This document shows, in pieces, positions 16,548 through 25,594 of a DNA stretch of 64,000 bases. This DNA comes from Clostridia bacterium. Its GTDB lineage: Bacteria; Bacillota; Clostridia; TANB77; CAG-508. The notes under the pieces are model-generated. The model saw nothing but the letters and a program-made list of their open reading frames with translations. It was not told the origin of the DNA and did no database searches. The stretch spans positions 45,568-109,567 of the forward strand of contig CAAEBO010000006.1 in NCBI GenBank assembly GCA_900754085.1, written 5' to 3'. The first letter of the stretch is position 1. Every line of letters starts with the position of its first letter. The position numbers and the translations under genes are program-made.

Positions 16548-19500
16548 CTAAATTTTAATTTCTTTATTAAGCCAAGTTGAATATATGTATACTCTATCTA
16601 CTTTTCTTTTTAAAGCCTCTTCTAATGCTTTTTTATAAATTGATAATTGGATATTGTATTTTTCCTTTAAGCTTTCTTCGTTATTATTTTCTACATAGTC
16701 TGTTTTATAATCAACTAAAACTAACTCATCATTATTTGTTATGTAATATAAGTCTATAATTCCTTGAACTAGAACTTCGTCTTCTGCGCTATTTTTATAT
16801 ATTTCTTTAGCTTTTAAATTAAGATAAAATGCTTTTTCTTGTTCTACAATTTTTGCTTCTTGCATTTCTTTCCAAATATTAGACTCTAAAAATGCTAATA
16901 TCTTATTATAATTTACGCTTTCAGCTTCTTTAGGTAAAATTATTTCCTTTTCTACTAAGCTATCTACCATTCTCTTTAACTTTTCTAGATTGTAATTTTC
17001 TTTACTGTTTAATTTCTGTAAGCACAAGTGCATTATAGTTCCTTTTTCTGCTGGTGTTAAGTTTGTATTTTCTATTAAAAAATTTGGTTTCTTAAGTATT
17101 GCTTCCACTTTATTTTCTTCTCTTTCTATGGACAATTCTTTAATTTTAGAAACAGATATTTCACTTGGTATTTCTGTAGATTCTTTGTACTTATATTCCC
17201 ATTCTAATATGGATTTTATTTTTTCTAAATTCGCATTAGATATTTCTCTATTTTTTGCATATTTTAATATATCTTTCTTTTCAAAATCGCTTTTTAAATT
17301 ATTACTTAATATATCTTTTTTATTTATTACATTAAACTGGAATATATCCGAATTTTTAATTTTATTTTTTAGGTAAACTAATTCTATCCAATCTAAATAA
17401 GATTTATAACTTTCTAATATTTTCGAATTAATTTTGCTAGAATTTGTATTTGCATATATTTCTAATTCTCTTTCTTTTTTTTCTATAGACTTTTCTAAAT
17501 CTTTTTCTATTCCTGTAATAATTAATTTTTCTTTTGCTCTTGTTAAAGCAACATATAGCACTCTCATTTCTTCGGAAATGCTCTCTTTTTTGCTTATAAT
17601 TTTTATAGCTTCTTTGGCAAGCGTTGGATATTCTATTTTCAGCTTACTATTTTCATAATTTGGTCCAAATCCAATTTCTTGATGTATTAATATTTTTTCT
17701 TTTAAGTCTTTTAAATTAAAGTTTTTGCCTGTACTGCTTAAAAATACTACTGGAAACTCTAATCCTTTACTTTTATGAATACTCATAATTCTAACTACAT
17801 TTTCATTTTCTCCAATTATTTTAGCAGAGCCCAAATCATTATTCTTTAATTTTAGTTTATCAATAAAATTTATAAAATTAAACACACCCTTAAACGATGC
17901 ACTTTCATACTGTTTCGCTCTTTCAAAAAGCATTTTCAAATTTGCTTGTCTTAATTTTCCATTTTGCATTAAGCCAACATAATTATAGTATCCTGTATCC
18001 ATGTAAATTTTCCAAATTAATTCGTCTAAAGCTAAAAATTCACTATCTTCCCTCCATGTATTTATCATATTTAAGAAATTATCAATTTTATCTCTTAAAG
18101 CTACATTTACTTGAATTCTAGATTTCATAATACTTTCATAAAAATTTTCGTATTTATCTGCTAATCTAATTTCTATTAAGTCATTGTCTGTAAAACCACC
18201 TATCATAGATCTCATTACTGTAACAAGTGGTATATCTTGCATTGGATTATCTATTATTTTTAAGCAAGACATAATTAATTGTATTTCTACAGAATTTAAG
18301 TATTCTGTCGAAGTTTCGCTGTACACAGGCATTCCTAAATCTGATATTTCCTTTTCATATATTGGTGATAGTTCTGTTGTCGATCTTAAAAGCACCACTA
18401 TATCTTTATATGTAATTTTTCTGTAGCCTTCTATTTTATCCATTACATAGTAATTACTATTTACAAGTTCATTTATTTTTTTTGCTACATATTTTGCTTC
18501 TAAAATAGAATTTTCTACTCTTTCTTCTTGTTCTGCATCTTCTGTTTCCTGATTAGTTTCTTTTGCATTTTCTTCTAGGTTTATTACATTTATTTCTGTT
18601 TTTCCTGCAAAATCTATGTTTTTTATTTCTGGTTCTTTATAATCTGCTCCTAAATTTAAATACTCTTCTTCTGTATATTCTACATCACCTAATTTTTTAC
18701 TCATAATTTCTTCGAAAATTATATTTGTTGTATCTAGTATATTTTTTCTACTTCTAAAGTTTTTAAATAATTGTATTTTAAGACTGTCTTTTTCATCTTT
18801 ATTGCTCTTAAGCTTATATGTTTCATATTTGTTTAAAAATAGTTCAGGCATTGCTTGTCTAAATTTATATATACTTTGTTTTACATCTCCTACCATAAAT
18901 ATATTATTATTTTTAGAAATTGATGTTAATATATATTCTTGTACCATATTACTGTCTTGATACTCATCTATAGCAATTTCCTCAAATTTATCCTGATACT
19001 TCTTTGCAATCTCTGTTGGTATATATTTACCATTTTCTTCTTTTATTAAAATTTTTAAGGCTAAATGCTCTATATCGTTAAAATCTATAATATTTTTTTC
19101 TAATTTTGCTTTTTTATAGTTTTCATTAAATTTGATAATTATTTGTGCTAAAAGATTTAATATTTTGTACATATCTTTTAAGTCTTCTAAGATTTCTTTA
19201 GAACTATATATAAAAATACTGTCTTTCATCTTTTTAAATTTAGCATTTATTATATCTCTTTTTTCTTTAACTATAGCTGGTGTTTCAGAATTTATTTTCT
19301 TACTGCTTGGCCACCTAACAAATGAAAAATTATTTGCCAATTCATAAGCTTTATCCCATGAGTCTAAATTTTCTTTTAATACTTCTAAATTCTCTATATC
19401 CATTCTTATTGCTTGTGAGTGTTTCTCTAGTTCTATTTCTTCATCCAACTCTTTTTTTATTTTCTTTAGCCCTAATATGTTTTCTTCTATACATTCTTTA

Positions 19501-20159
19501 TAATTATTTAATATAACTTTTCCCCATACAGTGTCTGCAAAATCCGAATTTTCTAAATCTATATTAAACATTTCTACTTTCTCTTTTAGCCATTTTTCTG
19601 GAAATGGCGCACTCTGAATGAACGAGTATATACTTTTCATTATATTTTTAAGTGGTGTATCATCTTTATATGTTGTATAATTTTCTAGCAGTTCAAAAAA
19701 TCCTTCATCTTCTTTTAAATATAAATCCTCAAATAATGTTTCTAAAACTTCTTCTTTTAATAATTCTATTTCCGCTGTATCTCCAATTCTAAAATTTGGA
19801 GAAATATTTATTTCGTAAAAGTTATTTCTTATTACATCTAAGCAAAAAGAATGTATTGTACAAATATTAGACTTATTTAAAAGTGTTATCTGCTTTTGTA
19901 ATCTTGTATTTGATGGCTCTTCTTCTATCTTTTTATATATAGCATTTAAAATTCTTTCTCTCATTTCACTTGCAGCAGCATTAGTAAAAGTTACTACTAA
20001 TAATTTATCTATATCTACCTCTTCGGAAATAATTTTATTTATTATTCTTTCTACTAAAACAGCAGTCTTTCCACTACCCGCAGCTGCAGCAACTAATATG
20101 TTAGAACCCTTTTCATGTATTGCTTGGCTTTGTTCTTCAGTCCATTTAACCTTACTCAT
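16548..20159 (-). CDS. addA: AddA subunit of the AddAB helicase-nuclease
   Basis: AddA is the UvrD-like helicase and nuclease subunit for double-strand-break repair. Motifs: Q-motif and Walker A (WTEEQSQAI, AAAGSGKTAVL) at the N-terminus, DEYQDSN (motif II), GDVKQSIYKFRQA (motif III), IHKSKGLEFPVVFL and YVALTRAKEKL (motifs V and VI), and a C-terminal RecB-type nuclease with VLVDYKTD. Length (about 1203 residues) is normal. The ATG at 20159 follows AAGGAG; the longer frame starting at 20198 runs through the dispersed repeat. addB, usually directly upstream, is absent here; a decayed pepF takes that place. Confidence 0.93.
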   Translation of the reverse strand: MSKVKWTEEQSQAIHEKGSNILVAAAAGSGKTAVLVERIINKIISEEVDIDKLLVVTFTNAAASEMRERILNAIYKKIEEEPSNTRLQKQITLLNKSNICTIHSFCLDVIRNNFYEINISPNFRIGDTAEIELLKEEVLETLFEDLYLKEDEGFFELLENYTTYKDDTPLKNIMKSIYSFIQSAPFPEKWLKEKVEMFNIDLENSDFADTVWGKVILNNYKECIEENILGLKKIKKELDEEIELEKHSQAIRMDIENLEVLKENLDSWDKAYELANNFSFVRWPSSKKINSETPAIVKEKRDIINAKFKKMKDSIFIYSSKEILEDLKDMYKILNLLAQIIIKFNENYKKAKLEKNIIDFNDIEHLALKILIKEENGKYIPTEIAKKYQDKFEEIAIDEYQDSNMVQEYILTSISKNNNIFMVGDVKQSIYKFRQAMPELFLNKYETYKLKSNKDEKDSLKIQLFKNFRSRKNILDTTNIIFEEIMSKKLGDVEYTEEEYLNLGADYKEPEIKNIDFAGKTEINVINLEENAKETNQETEDAEQEERVENSILEAKYVAKKINELVNSNYYVMDKIEGYRKITYKDIVVLLRSTTELSPIYEKEISDLGMPVYSETSTEYLNSVEIQLIMSCLKIIDNPMQDIPLVTVMRSMIGGFTDNDLIEIRLADKYENFYESIMKSRIQVNVALRDKIDNFLNMINTWREDSEFLALDELIWKIYMDTGYYNYVGLMQNGKLRQANLKMLFERAKQYESASFKGVFNFINFIDKLKLKNNDLGSAKIIGENENVVRIMSIHKSKGLEFPVVFLSSTGKNFNLKDLKEKILIHQEIGFGPNYENSKLKIEYPTLAKEAIKIISKKESISEEMRVLYVALTRAKEKLIITGIEKDLEKSIEKKERELEIYANTNSSKINSKILESYKSYLDWIELVYLKNKIKNSDIFQFNVINKKDILSNNLKSDFEKKDILKYAKNREISNANLEKIKSILEWEYKYKESTEIPSEISVSKIKELSIEREENKVEAILKKPNFLIENTNLTPAEKGTIMHLCLQKLNSKENYNLEKLKRMVDSLVEKEIILPKEAESVNYNKILAFLESNIWKEMQEAKIVEQEKAFYLNLKAKEIYKNSAEDEVLVQGIIDLYYITNNDELVLVDYKTDYVENNNEESLKEKYNIQLSIYKKALEEALKRKVDRVYIYSTWLNKEIKI

Positions 20160-20177
20160 AATTTCTCCTTTTTTATA

Positions 20178-20205
20178 AACTTTTAAGAACGTCCCCAAAG
20201 TTCAT
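20178..20205. repeat. Dispersed GGGACGGTCC-type repeat, copy C
   Basis: The reverse complement reads GAACTTTGGGGACGTTCTTAAAAGTT: the same core, but with arms AACTTT/AAAGTT in place of GGGATTTT/AAAATCCC. It supplies the last codons and stop of the pepF remnant. Confidence 0.55.
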
Positions 20206-20630
20206 ATAATTGTTTTATATCATTTTCATAAAATTTAATTGCATTTTTATATATTTTACTATCTTCTAGATCTATTCCAACTGTTTTTAAAATTTCTAAT
20301 GACTTTTTACTTCCACCCATTTTTAACATATTTATATATTTTTCTACTAGTCCTTCTTCTCCTTCTAAAATTCTGCTTGCTATATCTATTGCACAAGAGA
20401 TTCCTACTGCATATTTATACACATAAAAGCATCTATAAAAATGTGGAACTCTAGCCCAATTATATTGGTTGTATTCATCTATTGCTAAGTCTTCTATATA
20501 TATTCTCTGAAGAGTCCACTAAATTTCCTTTGTACTTTTCAATTTCTTCTAATTTTTGTTTTACTTTTAGTATGTCTTGTTCATAATCTTCTCTTGTTTT
20601 ATAAATATCTGTTAATTTCCACTCATTCAT
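20183..20630 (-). pseudogene. pepF: Oligoendopeptidase F remnant with a large internal deletion
   Basis: From ATG 20630 the frame reads MNEWKLTDIYKTREDYEQDI and continues to about residue 46, the N-terminus of M3B-family oligoendopeptidase F. It then meets a stop. In another frame the sequence reads DEYNQYNWARVPHFYRCFYV and continues to GISCAIDIASRILEGEEG and a C-terminus at 20183, the end of the same family. About 450-500 central residues, including the HEFGH zinc site, are missing and the two parts are out of frame. The gene is therefore dead. The final codons are repeat-derived. An assembly join error is possible but less likely than deletion. Confidence 0.85.
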
Positions 20631-20653
20631 TATCTTATCCCCACTTGTTTTTA

Positions 20654-21496
20654 TTAGTTATGTTCTAAATCAATCTTTTTTATTTCTTTTGGTGTAAATA
20701 AACGTACATAGTATGGCTGTATCTCTGGGAATACATCTTTTACAAGTACAATATCACCATTAATATCTGTAACTTTTAAATTAGGAAATGTTTTAAGCAT
20801 TTTTTCGTCATTTAAATATTTATCCATAAATTCTTTTACTCCTGGTTTATTCTGAATTTCTTCATAATCTAATAAATATTGTTGCCCATTTTGCATTTTT
20901 ATTAAACCACTATGTTCAATTCTTGCATAAAACATTCTTAAAGCTGTTCCTGTATATAAACAATCTATCGCCATAAAAATTATAATTAGTATTGTTACTG
21001 TTTTTAGAGCTTTCATATTAATTTTTTCTTTGCACCAGTCTAAAAATTTATCTACTTTTTTATTAATATATGTCATTAAGAATATTGCTAGTGCTCCCCA
21101 GAATATAGAAAAATATACGCATATTCTTCCATTTATATTAAGTGGCATATTAGAATAATCCCACCATTTTACATGTAGCATCATTTCTCCAAATAAACTT
21201 ACTAAATATTCTACAACAGACCCTATTAAAAAACCTCCAAAAAATAATGAAAAATTATTTTTGTTAAAATATTGTAGCATTCCTATCATTATAACTGCGC
21301 CTAATCCATATATTGCACAAAACGGACCATATAAGAAACTTTGTCTACTTTCTATAACACCTTTTGTAACTAGTCCAAATAATGTTTCTATTATAAATCC
21401 TAAAATGCTATAAATAATAAAATATGCAAATACTCTCCAAATACTCATTCCTAAAAATGTAAATTTTTTCTTTTCTTTGTTCTTCTTATTCTTCAT
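20654..21496 (-). CDS. CmpB-like multi-spanning membrane protein (putative ABC-transporter type IV family)
   Basis: The 280-residue protein has about five membrane helices and the family marks RQSFLYGPFCAIYGLGAV, GEMMLHVKWWDYS and LNINGRICVYFSIFWG, followed by a soluble C-terminal extension of about 80 residues. This family (PF06541 as I recall) has no known substrate. A shorter paralogue is encoded at 24918-25478. It ends just upstream of the pepF remnant on the same strand. Confidence 0.75.
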   Translation of the reverse strand: MKNKKNKEKKKFTFLGMSIWRVFAYFIIYSILGFIIETLFGLVTKGVIESRQSFLYGPFCAIYGLGAVIMIGMLQYFNKNNFSLFFGGFLIGSVVEYLVSLFGEMMLHVKWWDYSNMPLNINGRICVYFSIFWGALAIFLMTYINKKVDKFLDWCKEKINMKALKTVTILIIIFMAIDCLYTGTALRMFYARIEHSGLIKMQNGQQYLLDYEEIQNKPGVKEFMDKYLNDEKMLKTFPNLKVTDINGDIVLVKDVFPEIQPYYVRLFTPKEIKKIDLEHN

Positions 21497-21627
21497 TTAT
21501 TCCTCCATTTAATATAAAATCTATTTTAATAGCTTTCTTAATAATAATAATAATAAATCACTTAAATTGCAATATATTTATGTTTTTTTGCGAATAAAAA
21601 ATTAAATACCAGATTTCTTATATGTAA

Positions 21628-21657
21628 AAAAATCCAACTTTAATTTGTTGGATTTTT
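21628..21657 (-). terminator. Intrinsic terminator overlapping the stop of the HAD gene
   Basis: The stem AAAAATCCAAC / GTTGGATTTTT is followed on the minus strand by further T residues. The last codons of the HAD gene form the 5' arm. Confidence 0.8.
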
Positions 21658-22239
21658 CTTTAATAAATTTATTTTCTCATAAACATCATAAAAACTATAT
21701 GCTCTAATTATATTCTTTCCTTCACATTCTTTATTATACCTTGCATCAAAACAAATAACAGGTAAAAATTCGGAAAGCTGTTTTATATTATGTGGGCTGT
21801 CTTCTATAATTACATCTATATTATTTTTTCTGCAATGCTCTAGCTTATTTACTGTAGAAAAAATAAGTTCATCATAGTATAATTCGTTTTTTGCAAACCA
21901 TTTTCTAACCAATTCTTGCATTTTTTCTTTTGCTTCTACATCTGCAAATTCACTAGCTCTTGCTGTAATTATATATATTTTGTGTCCATCTTCTTTTAAT
22001 TTATTTAATACTTCTTTTGCAAAAATTCTTGGTGCCTCTTCTGTTGCATATTTAAAATTGTATTTTTCCCTAAATTCTAAATCTGTTTTTTTATCCCAAG
22101 AAAAAATTTCTATGCTTTCATATCCTTTTGGATTAATTATTCTGCCTTTTCCTATTTCGGAAGCAAATTTCGTACCATAATTCATACAAAATTCGTTAAA
22201 ATTAGTTAATACTCCATCTAAGTCGATTCCTATATTCAT
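21640..22239 (-). CDS. HAD-family 5'(3')-deoxyribonucleotidase-like phosphatase
   Basis: The 199-residue protein starts with the HAD motif I GIDLDGVLTNF, has motif II in IYIITARASEF, and a late acidic motif VIIEDSPHNI (motif IV region). The arrangement matches the NT5C/YqfW type of soluble HAD nucleotidases that dephosphorylate (deoxy)nucleotides. SD GGGGGG precedes the ATG, and a terminator overlaps the stop. The substrate is inferred from family resemblance only. Confidence 0.75.
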   Translation of the reverse strand: MNIGIDLDGVLTNFNEFCMNYGTKFASEIGKGRIINPKGYESIEIFSWDKKTDLEFREKYNFKYATEEAPRIFAKEVLNKLKEDGHKIYIITARASEFADVEAKEKMQELVRKWFAKNELYYDELIFSTVNKLEHCRKNNIDVIIEDSPHNIKQLSEFLPVICFDARYNKECEGKNIIRAYSFYDVYEKINLLKKNPTN

Positions 22240-22289
22240 GTTGTCCCCCCTTAGTAAATTAAGCCGAACTCTTTTATTGTTACCATATT

Positions 22290-23930
22290 CTAGCCTATTT
22301 TATTAAATAATTCATTTTGATTTTTATAAATATATTTATTTACAAAATAAGTAATAATAATATGTAGTACTATTAAAATTATTGCTGTTAATAAATAATT
22401 TGTAAAACTCAATAATATTGATATTATAAATATTATGCCAATTTCTAATAAATTTAATACCACTGGCCAAAATAAATTTAAATTTTGTTTTACAACAGCA
22501 TATTCTGTTGTCCATTCTAATTTAGGTTTCCTTAAGTCTACTAATTCCATTAATAATGTTTGTAATATTAGCAAAATTAAATTTATGACAAAAATTGTTG
22601 CTAAAAATAGTATTGAAGGCTTCGCCAGTATATATATAAATGCCATAACCATTATTGATGTTATTGTTCCAAAGAATATATTTGGTATTCCTTTGTAAAT
22701 TAATTGTTTATAATATGAAATAGGAATATATTTCATGAATATTGCATTTTGACCATCTCTTGAAATTGCAGTTGGTGCAATATATAACATACTTGTTAAA
22801 AATTCTGTAACTGAAATTATTACAGCCAAGCCAATTGGGGTTTCTATATAATTTCCTAAAACACTTTTAAATTCATTTAATGTTTCTTGTGAATTATTAC
22901 TATTTAAAGATACAATAAATATTCCTAAAAATATTACTGGCATTAAAACAGATGGTAGTACACATTGAATAAAAAATATTGGATTTTTTAGTAATGTTTT
23001 AAACTCTTTTAAAACATATGACTTTCTAACTGTATTTGCTTTTATATCTTTTAGTTTTATTTTTTTACCTTTTTTAGTTCCTGAAGATAAATTTCCTACT
23101 ACACCTCTAAAATAAATTTTATTTCCTAGTAATATGAATAGTATATATAATATTGCTGTAATTATTAGTAATTTTAAAAATTCTATAAAACTAGAATTTA
23201 CTATTGCATTAATTGCTGGTTTTATAATAGGTAAATTATCACTAACCATTTCTACCATACTATTTGCTTGTTTTAAAGCATTTAATAAGTCATCTTCACT
23301 GTAATTTGATGTACCAGATAAAGAAAAAGACATTATAACAGCTAATATAATTCCTATTAATGGTGCTATTAATCTAAATCTATCTTTATTCTTAGCACCT
23401 TTAGAAAAACTCATTATAATCATTATTATAAATGTAGCTATAAGTATTGGTATTATTGGAAATACCAATAGCACTAATAAAGAAATAATATAAAATAATA
23501 CTCCTTGCCCTGTTATTATTCCATAAAGAGTTATTGGCGTTATTGCAAATATTATTTCCATTATATATTCTGTTATTAATATTACATTTAATTTTGATAT
23601 TAATATTTCTTTAGGCTTTAATGGCAATGGCAAAATATATTCTATATCTTTCGAAAAATAGAATATATTTGTAGCAGATATAATTGATTGTATTATTGTA
23701 AGTAATGCTAAACCTAAGAAAAATATTCCAATAAACATTGTTTCTTGGTTAACTTGTTTTAAAGTAGTTATTAAGCCATAAGAGAGAAAAGCAAATATTC
23801 CCATTAAATATGCACCTAAAATAATATATAATATTACTTTTCCAACTATGCTTTTATTTTTATTATTTTCGTTATATTTTTGAAAGGAATTTTTAATAAG
23901 AACTTTTGTAAGTGATACAATTTTATTCAT
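22290..23930 (-). CDS. ABC-2-type exporter permease
   Basis: The 546-residue protein is highly hydrophobic, with about 10-12 membrane helices in two halves separated by a basic cytoplasmic loop (SSGTKKGKKIKLKDIKANTV). The phrase FYFSKDIEYILPLPLKPKEIL is typical of Clostridial ABC exporter permeases of the PF16949-like type. It overlaps the ATPase gene upstream by 8 bp, so the two form one transporter. The substrate is unknown; peptide or antibiotic export is common for this group but not shown here. Confidence 0.8.
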   Translation of the reverse strand: MNKIVSLTKVLIKNSFQKYNENNKNKSIVGKVILYIILGAYLMGIFAFLSYGLITTLKQVNQETMFIGIFFLGLALLTIIQSIISATNIFYFSKDIEYILPLPLKPKEILISKLNVILITEYIMEIIFAITPITLYGIITGQGVLFYIISLLVLLVFPIIPILIATFIIMIIMSFSKGAKNKDRFRLIAPLIGIILAVIMSFSLSGTSNYSEDDLLNALKQANSMVEMVSDNLPIIKPAINAIVNSSFIEFLKLLIITAILYILFILLGNKIYFRGVVGNLSSGTKKGKKIKLKDIKANTVRKSYVLKEFKTLLKNPIFFIQCVLPSVLMPVIFLGIFIVSLNSNNSQETLNEFKSVLGNYIETPIGLAVIISVTEFLTSMLYIAPTAISRDGQNAIFMKYIPISYYKQLIYKGIPNIFFGTITSIMVMAFIYILAKPSILFLATIFVINLILLILQTLLMELVDLRKPKLEWTTEYAVVKQNLNLFWPVVLNLLEIGIIFIISILLSFTNYLLTAIILIVLHIIITYFVNKYIYKNQNELFNKIG

Positions 23931-24648
23931 CTTGAGTTATCTCCAAGAATAATTCTTCTAATGTTCCATTATCTTTTAATTTTGACTTCATTTCTTCAAA
24001 AGTTCCTACAAAAATCAATTTCCCTTTATTTATAATTCCTACTCTATCACATAACTTTTCTGCAACTTCTAAAACATGTGTAGAAAAAAATACACAATTT
24101 CCCTTTTTAGCATGTTCTCTCATCATTTCTTTTAAATCAAATGATGCTTTTGGATCTAATCCTGTCATTGGTTCGTCTAATATCCAATTCTTTGGATTAC
24201 TTAAAAGTGCTCCACATATTATTATCTTTTGACGCATACCATGTGAATATCCTTGCATTTCTTCATTCAAATTATCATATATTTCAAATTTTTTAGTTAG
24301 TTCTTCTATTCTTTTCGTTCTTATATCTTTTGGAACTTCGTATATGTCACCCATAAAATTCAAATATTCTATTCCTTTAAGTTTTAAAAATATATCTGGC
24401 GTATCTGGTACAAATCCTATATTCTTTTTAGCTAAGACACCTTCATTTTTTATGTCTTTATTATCAATTAATATTTTTCCATTGTCTGCATTCAAAATTC
24501 CTGTAATCATTTTTATTGTTGTAGTCTTACCTGCTCCGTTTGGACCTAAAAATCCAAATATTTCTCCATCTTTTATTTCTAAGTTTAAAGAGTCTACAGA
24601 TTTTACGCTTTTAACATATGACTTAGAAACATCCTCTAGTTTAATCAT
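23923..24648 (-). CDS. ABC transporter ATP-binding protein
   Basis: The nucleotide-binding subunit (241 residues) has Walker A GPNGAGKTTT, a variant signature SHGMRQK (LSGGQ position), Walker B NWILDEPMTGLDP, and the switch His in FSTHVLEVAE. It is translationally coupled to the permease gene by an 8-bp overlap. The N-terminal sequence and LDP motif fit the ABC-2 exporter type. Confidence 0.93.
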   Translation of the reverse strand: MIKLEDVSKSYVKSVKSVDSLNLEIKDGEIFGFLGPNGAGKTTTIKMITGILNADNGKILIDNKDIKNEGVLAKKNIGFVPDTPDIFLKLKGIEYLNFMGDIYEVPKDIRTKRIEELTKKFEIYDNLNEEMQGYSHGMRQKIIICGALLSNPKNWILDEPMTGLDPKASFDLKEMMREHAKKGNCVFFSTHVLEVAEKLCDRVGIINKGKLIFVGTFEEMKSKLKDNGTLEELFLEITQDE

Positions 24649-24741
24649 TTCTTACCCCCTCTTTTATTTTTTACAATTTTACTTTTTTATACCATAACTT
24701 TCAATACTTTTGTAATAATTTATTAAACTTTTCTTAATACC

Positions 24742-24777
24742 TTTACAGTTCAAGCATTTTGCTATATACTATAGCAA
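24742..24777 (+). promoter_or_regulatory. Promoter with overlapping palindrome upstream of the cmpB-like gene
   Basis: On the plus strand TTTACA (24742-24747), 17 bp and TATACT (24765-24770) form a sigma-A promoter. The 19-bp palindrome TTGCTATA-TAC-TATAGCAA (24759-24777) covers the -10 region, a natural place for a repressor (for example of the GntR type). The rest of the 24649-24917 gap holds only the hairpin at 24885-24911. Confidence 0.65.
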
Positions 24778-24884
24778 GACAAATTATTAGGGGGTCTTTT
24801 ACAAATGAAAAATAACTATAATTAATTTATAAATAATGCTTGTATTAGATAATACTAATATTTTAATAATTAATAATAAATTTT

Positions 24885-24911
24885 CACCTCCTGTACTTTG
24901 TTATAGGAGGT
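24885..24911 (+). promoter_or_regulatory. Hairpin that sequesters the ribosome-binding site of the cmpB-like gene
   Basis: ACCTCCT (24886-24892) is exactly complementary to the SD AGGAGGT (24905-24911) of the gene at 24918, with a 12-nt loop, and seven T residues follow. The structure could block translation or act as a terminator. Which one applies is not decidable from the sequence. Confidence 0.6.
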
Positions 24912-24917
24912 TTTTTT

Positions 24918-25478
24918 ATGGAAGCATCAAAAGCTTTAGTTGAAAAAAAGAAATTATCAAATATTCAATATATTATACTCTATTTCTTTATATATGCCTT
25001 TCTTGGTTGGGTAATGGAAACCATATATTCTTTAATGGTTCTTGGTCACTTCACTAAACGTGGATTTCTATTCGGACCAATTTGCCCTATATATGGTTTT
25101 GGAGCAATTTTAATGATTCTATTTATTAGTAAATATAAAAAGAATTCCGTAAAACTATTTATTGCATCTGCATTTATTTTTTCTGCATTCGAGTATGTTG
25201 TAGGTTTTGCATTAGATGCAATCTTTGCTGCTAAATGGTGGGATTATACTTATGACTTTTTTAATTTAAATGGTAGAATTAGTATTTTATATACAATTGC
25301 ATGGGGATTTGCAGGTTTAATATTTATTAACCATTTACATCCATTCTTCTCTGCAAAAATAGAAAAACTTATAAAACATGTTTCACCATATATTTTAAAA
25401 ATATTTATATATTTATTACCAACTATTTTAGTGGTAGATACAATTTTTTCTAGCTTAAAATATTTAGGCAAATTATAA
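24918..25478 (+). CDS. CmpB-like membrane protein (short paralogue)
   Basis: The 186-residue protein has about five membrane helices and the same family marks as the 20654-21496 gene: FLGWVMETIYS, KRGFLFGPICPIYGFGAI, DAIFAAKWWDYT and LNGRISILYTIAWG. It lacks the soluble C-terminal extension of the longer copy. The gene lies on the opposite strand from the ABC exporter genes, behind a promoter with a palindrome and an SD-masking hairpin. Function unknown. Confidence 0.75.
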   Translation: MEASKALVEKKKLSNIQYIILYFFIYAFLGWVMETIYSLMVLGHFTKRGFLFGPICPIYGFGAILMILFISKYKKNSVKLFIASAFIFSAFEYVVGFALDAIFAAKWWDYTYDFFNLNGRISILYTIAWGFAGLIFINHLHPFFSAKIEKLIKHVSPYILKIFIYLLPTILVVDTIFSSLKYLGKL

Positions 25479-25594
25479 TGTCGAATTTTGTGAGTATAGG
25501 TCGTACGATTTATACTCCTTTTTCTTGTTATTTTCACTAAAAAATGATATAATATACTGCGCGCGTAAATATAATGATTATAGAGGTGAATTTA

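Noticed and set aside
21540..21557. Short AAT trinucleotide run
   Set aside because: Low-complexity sequence in an AT-rich intergenic region, with no sign of function.
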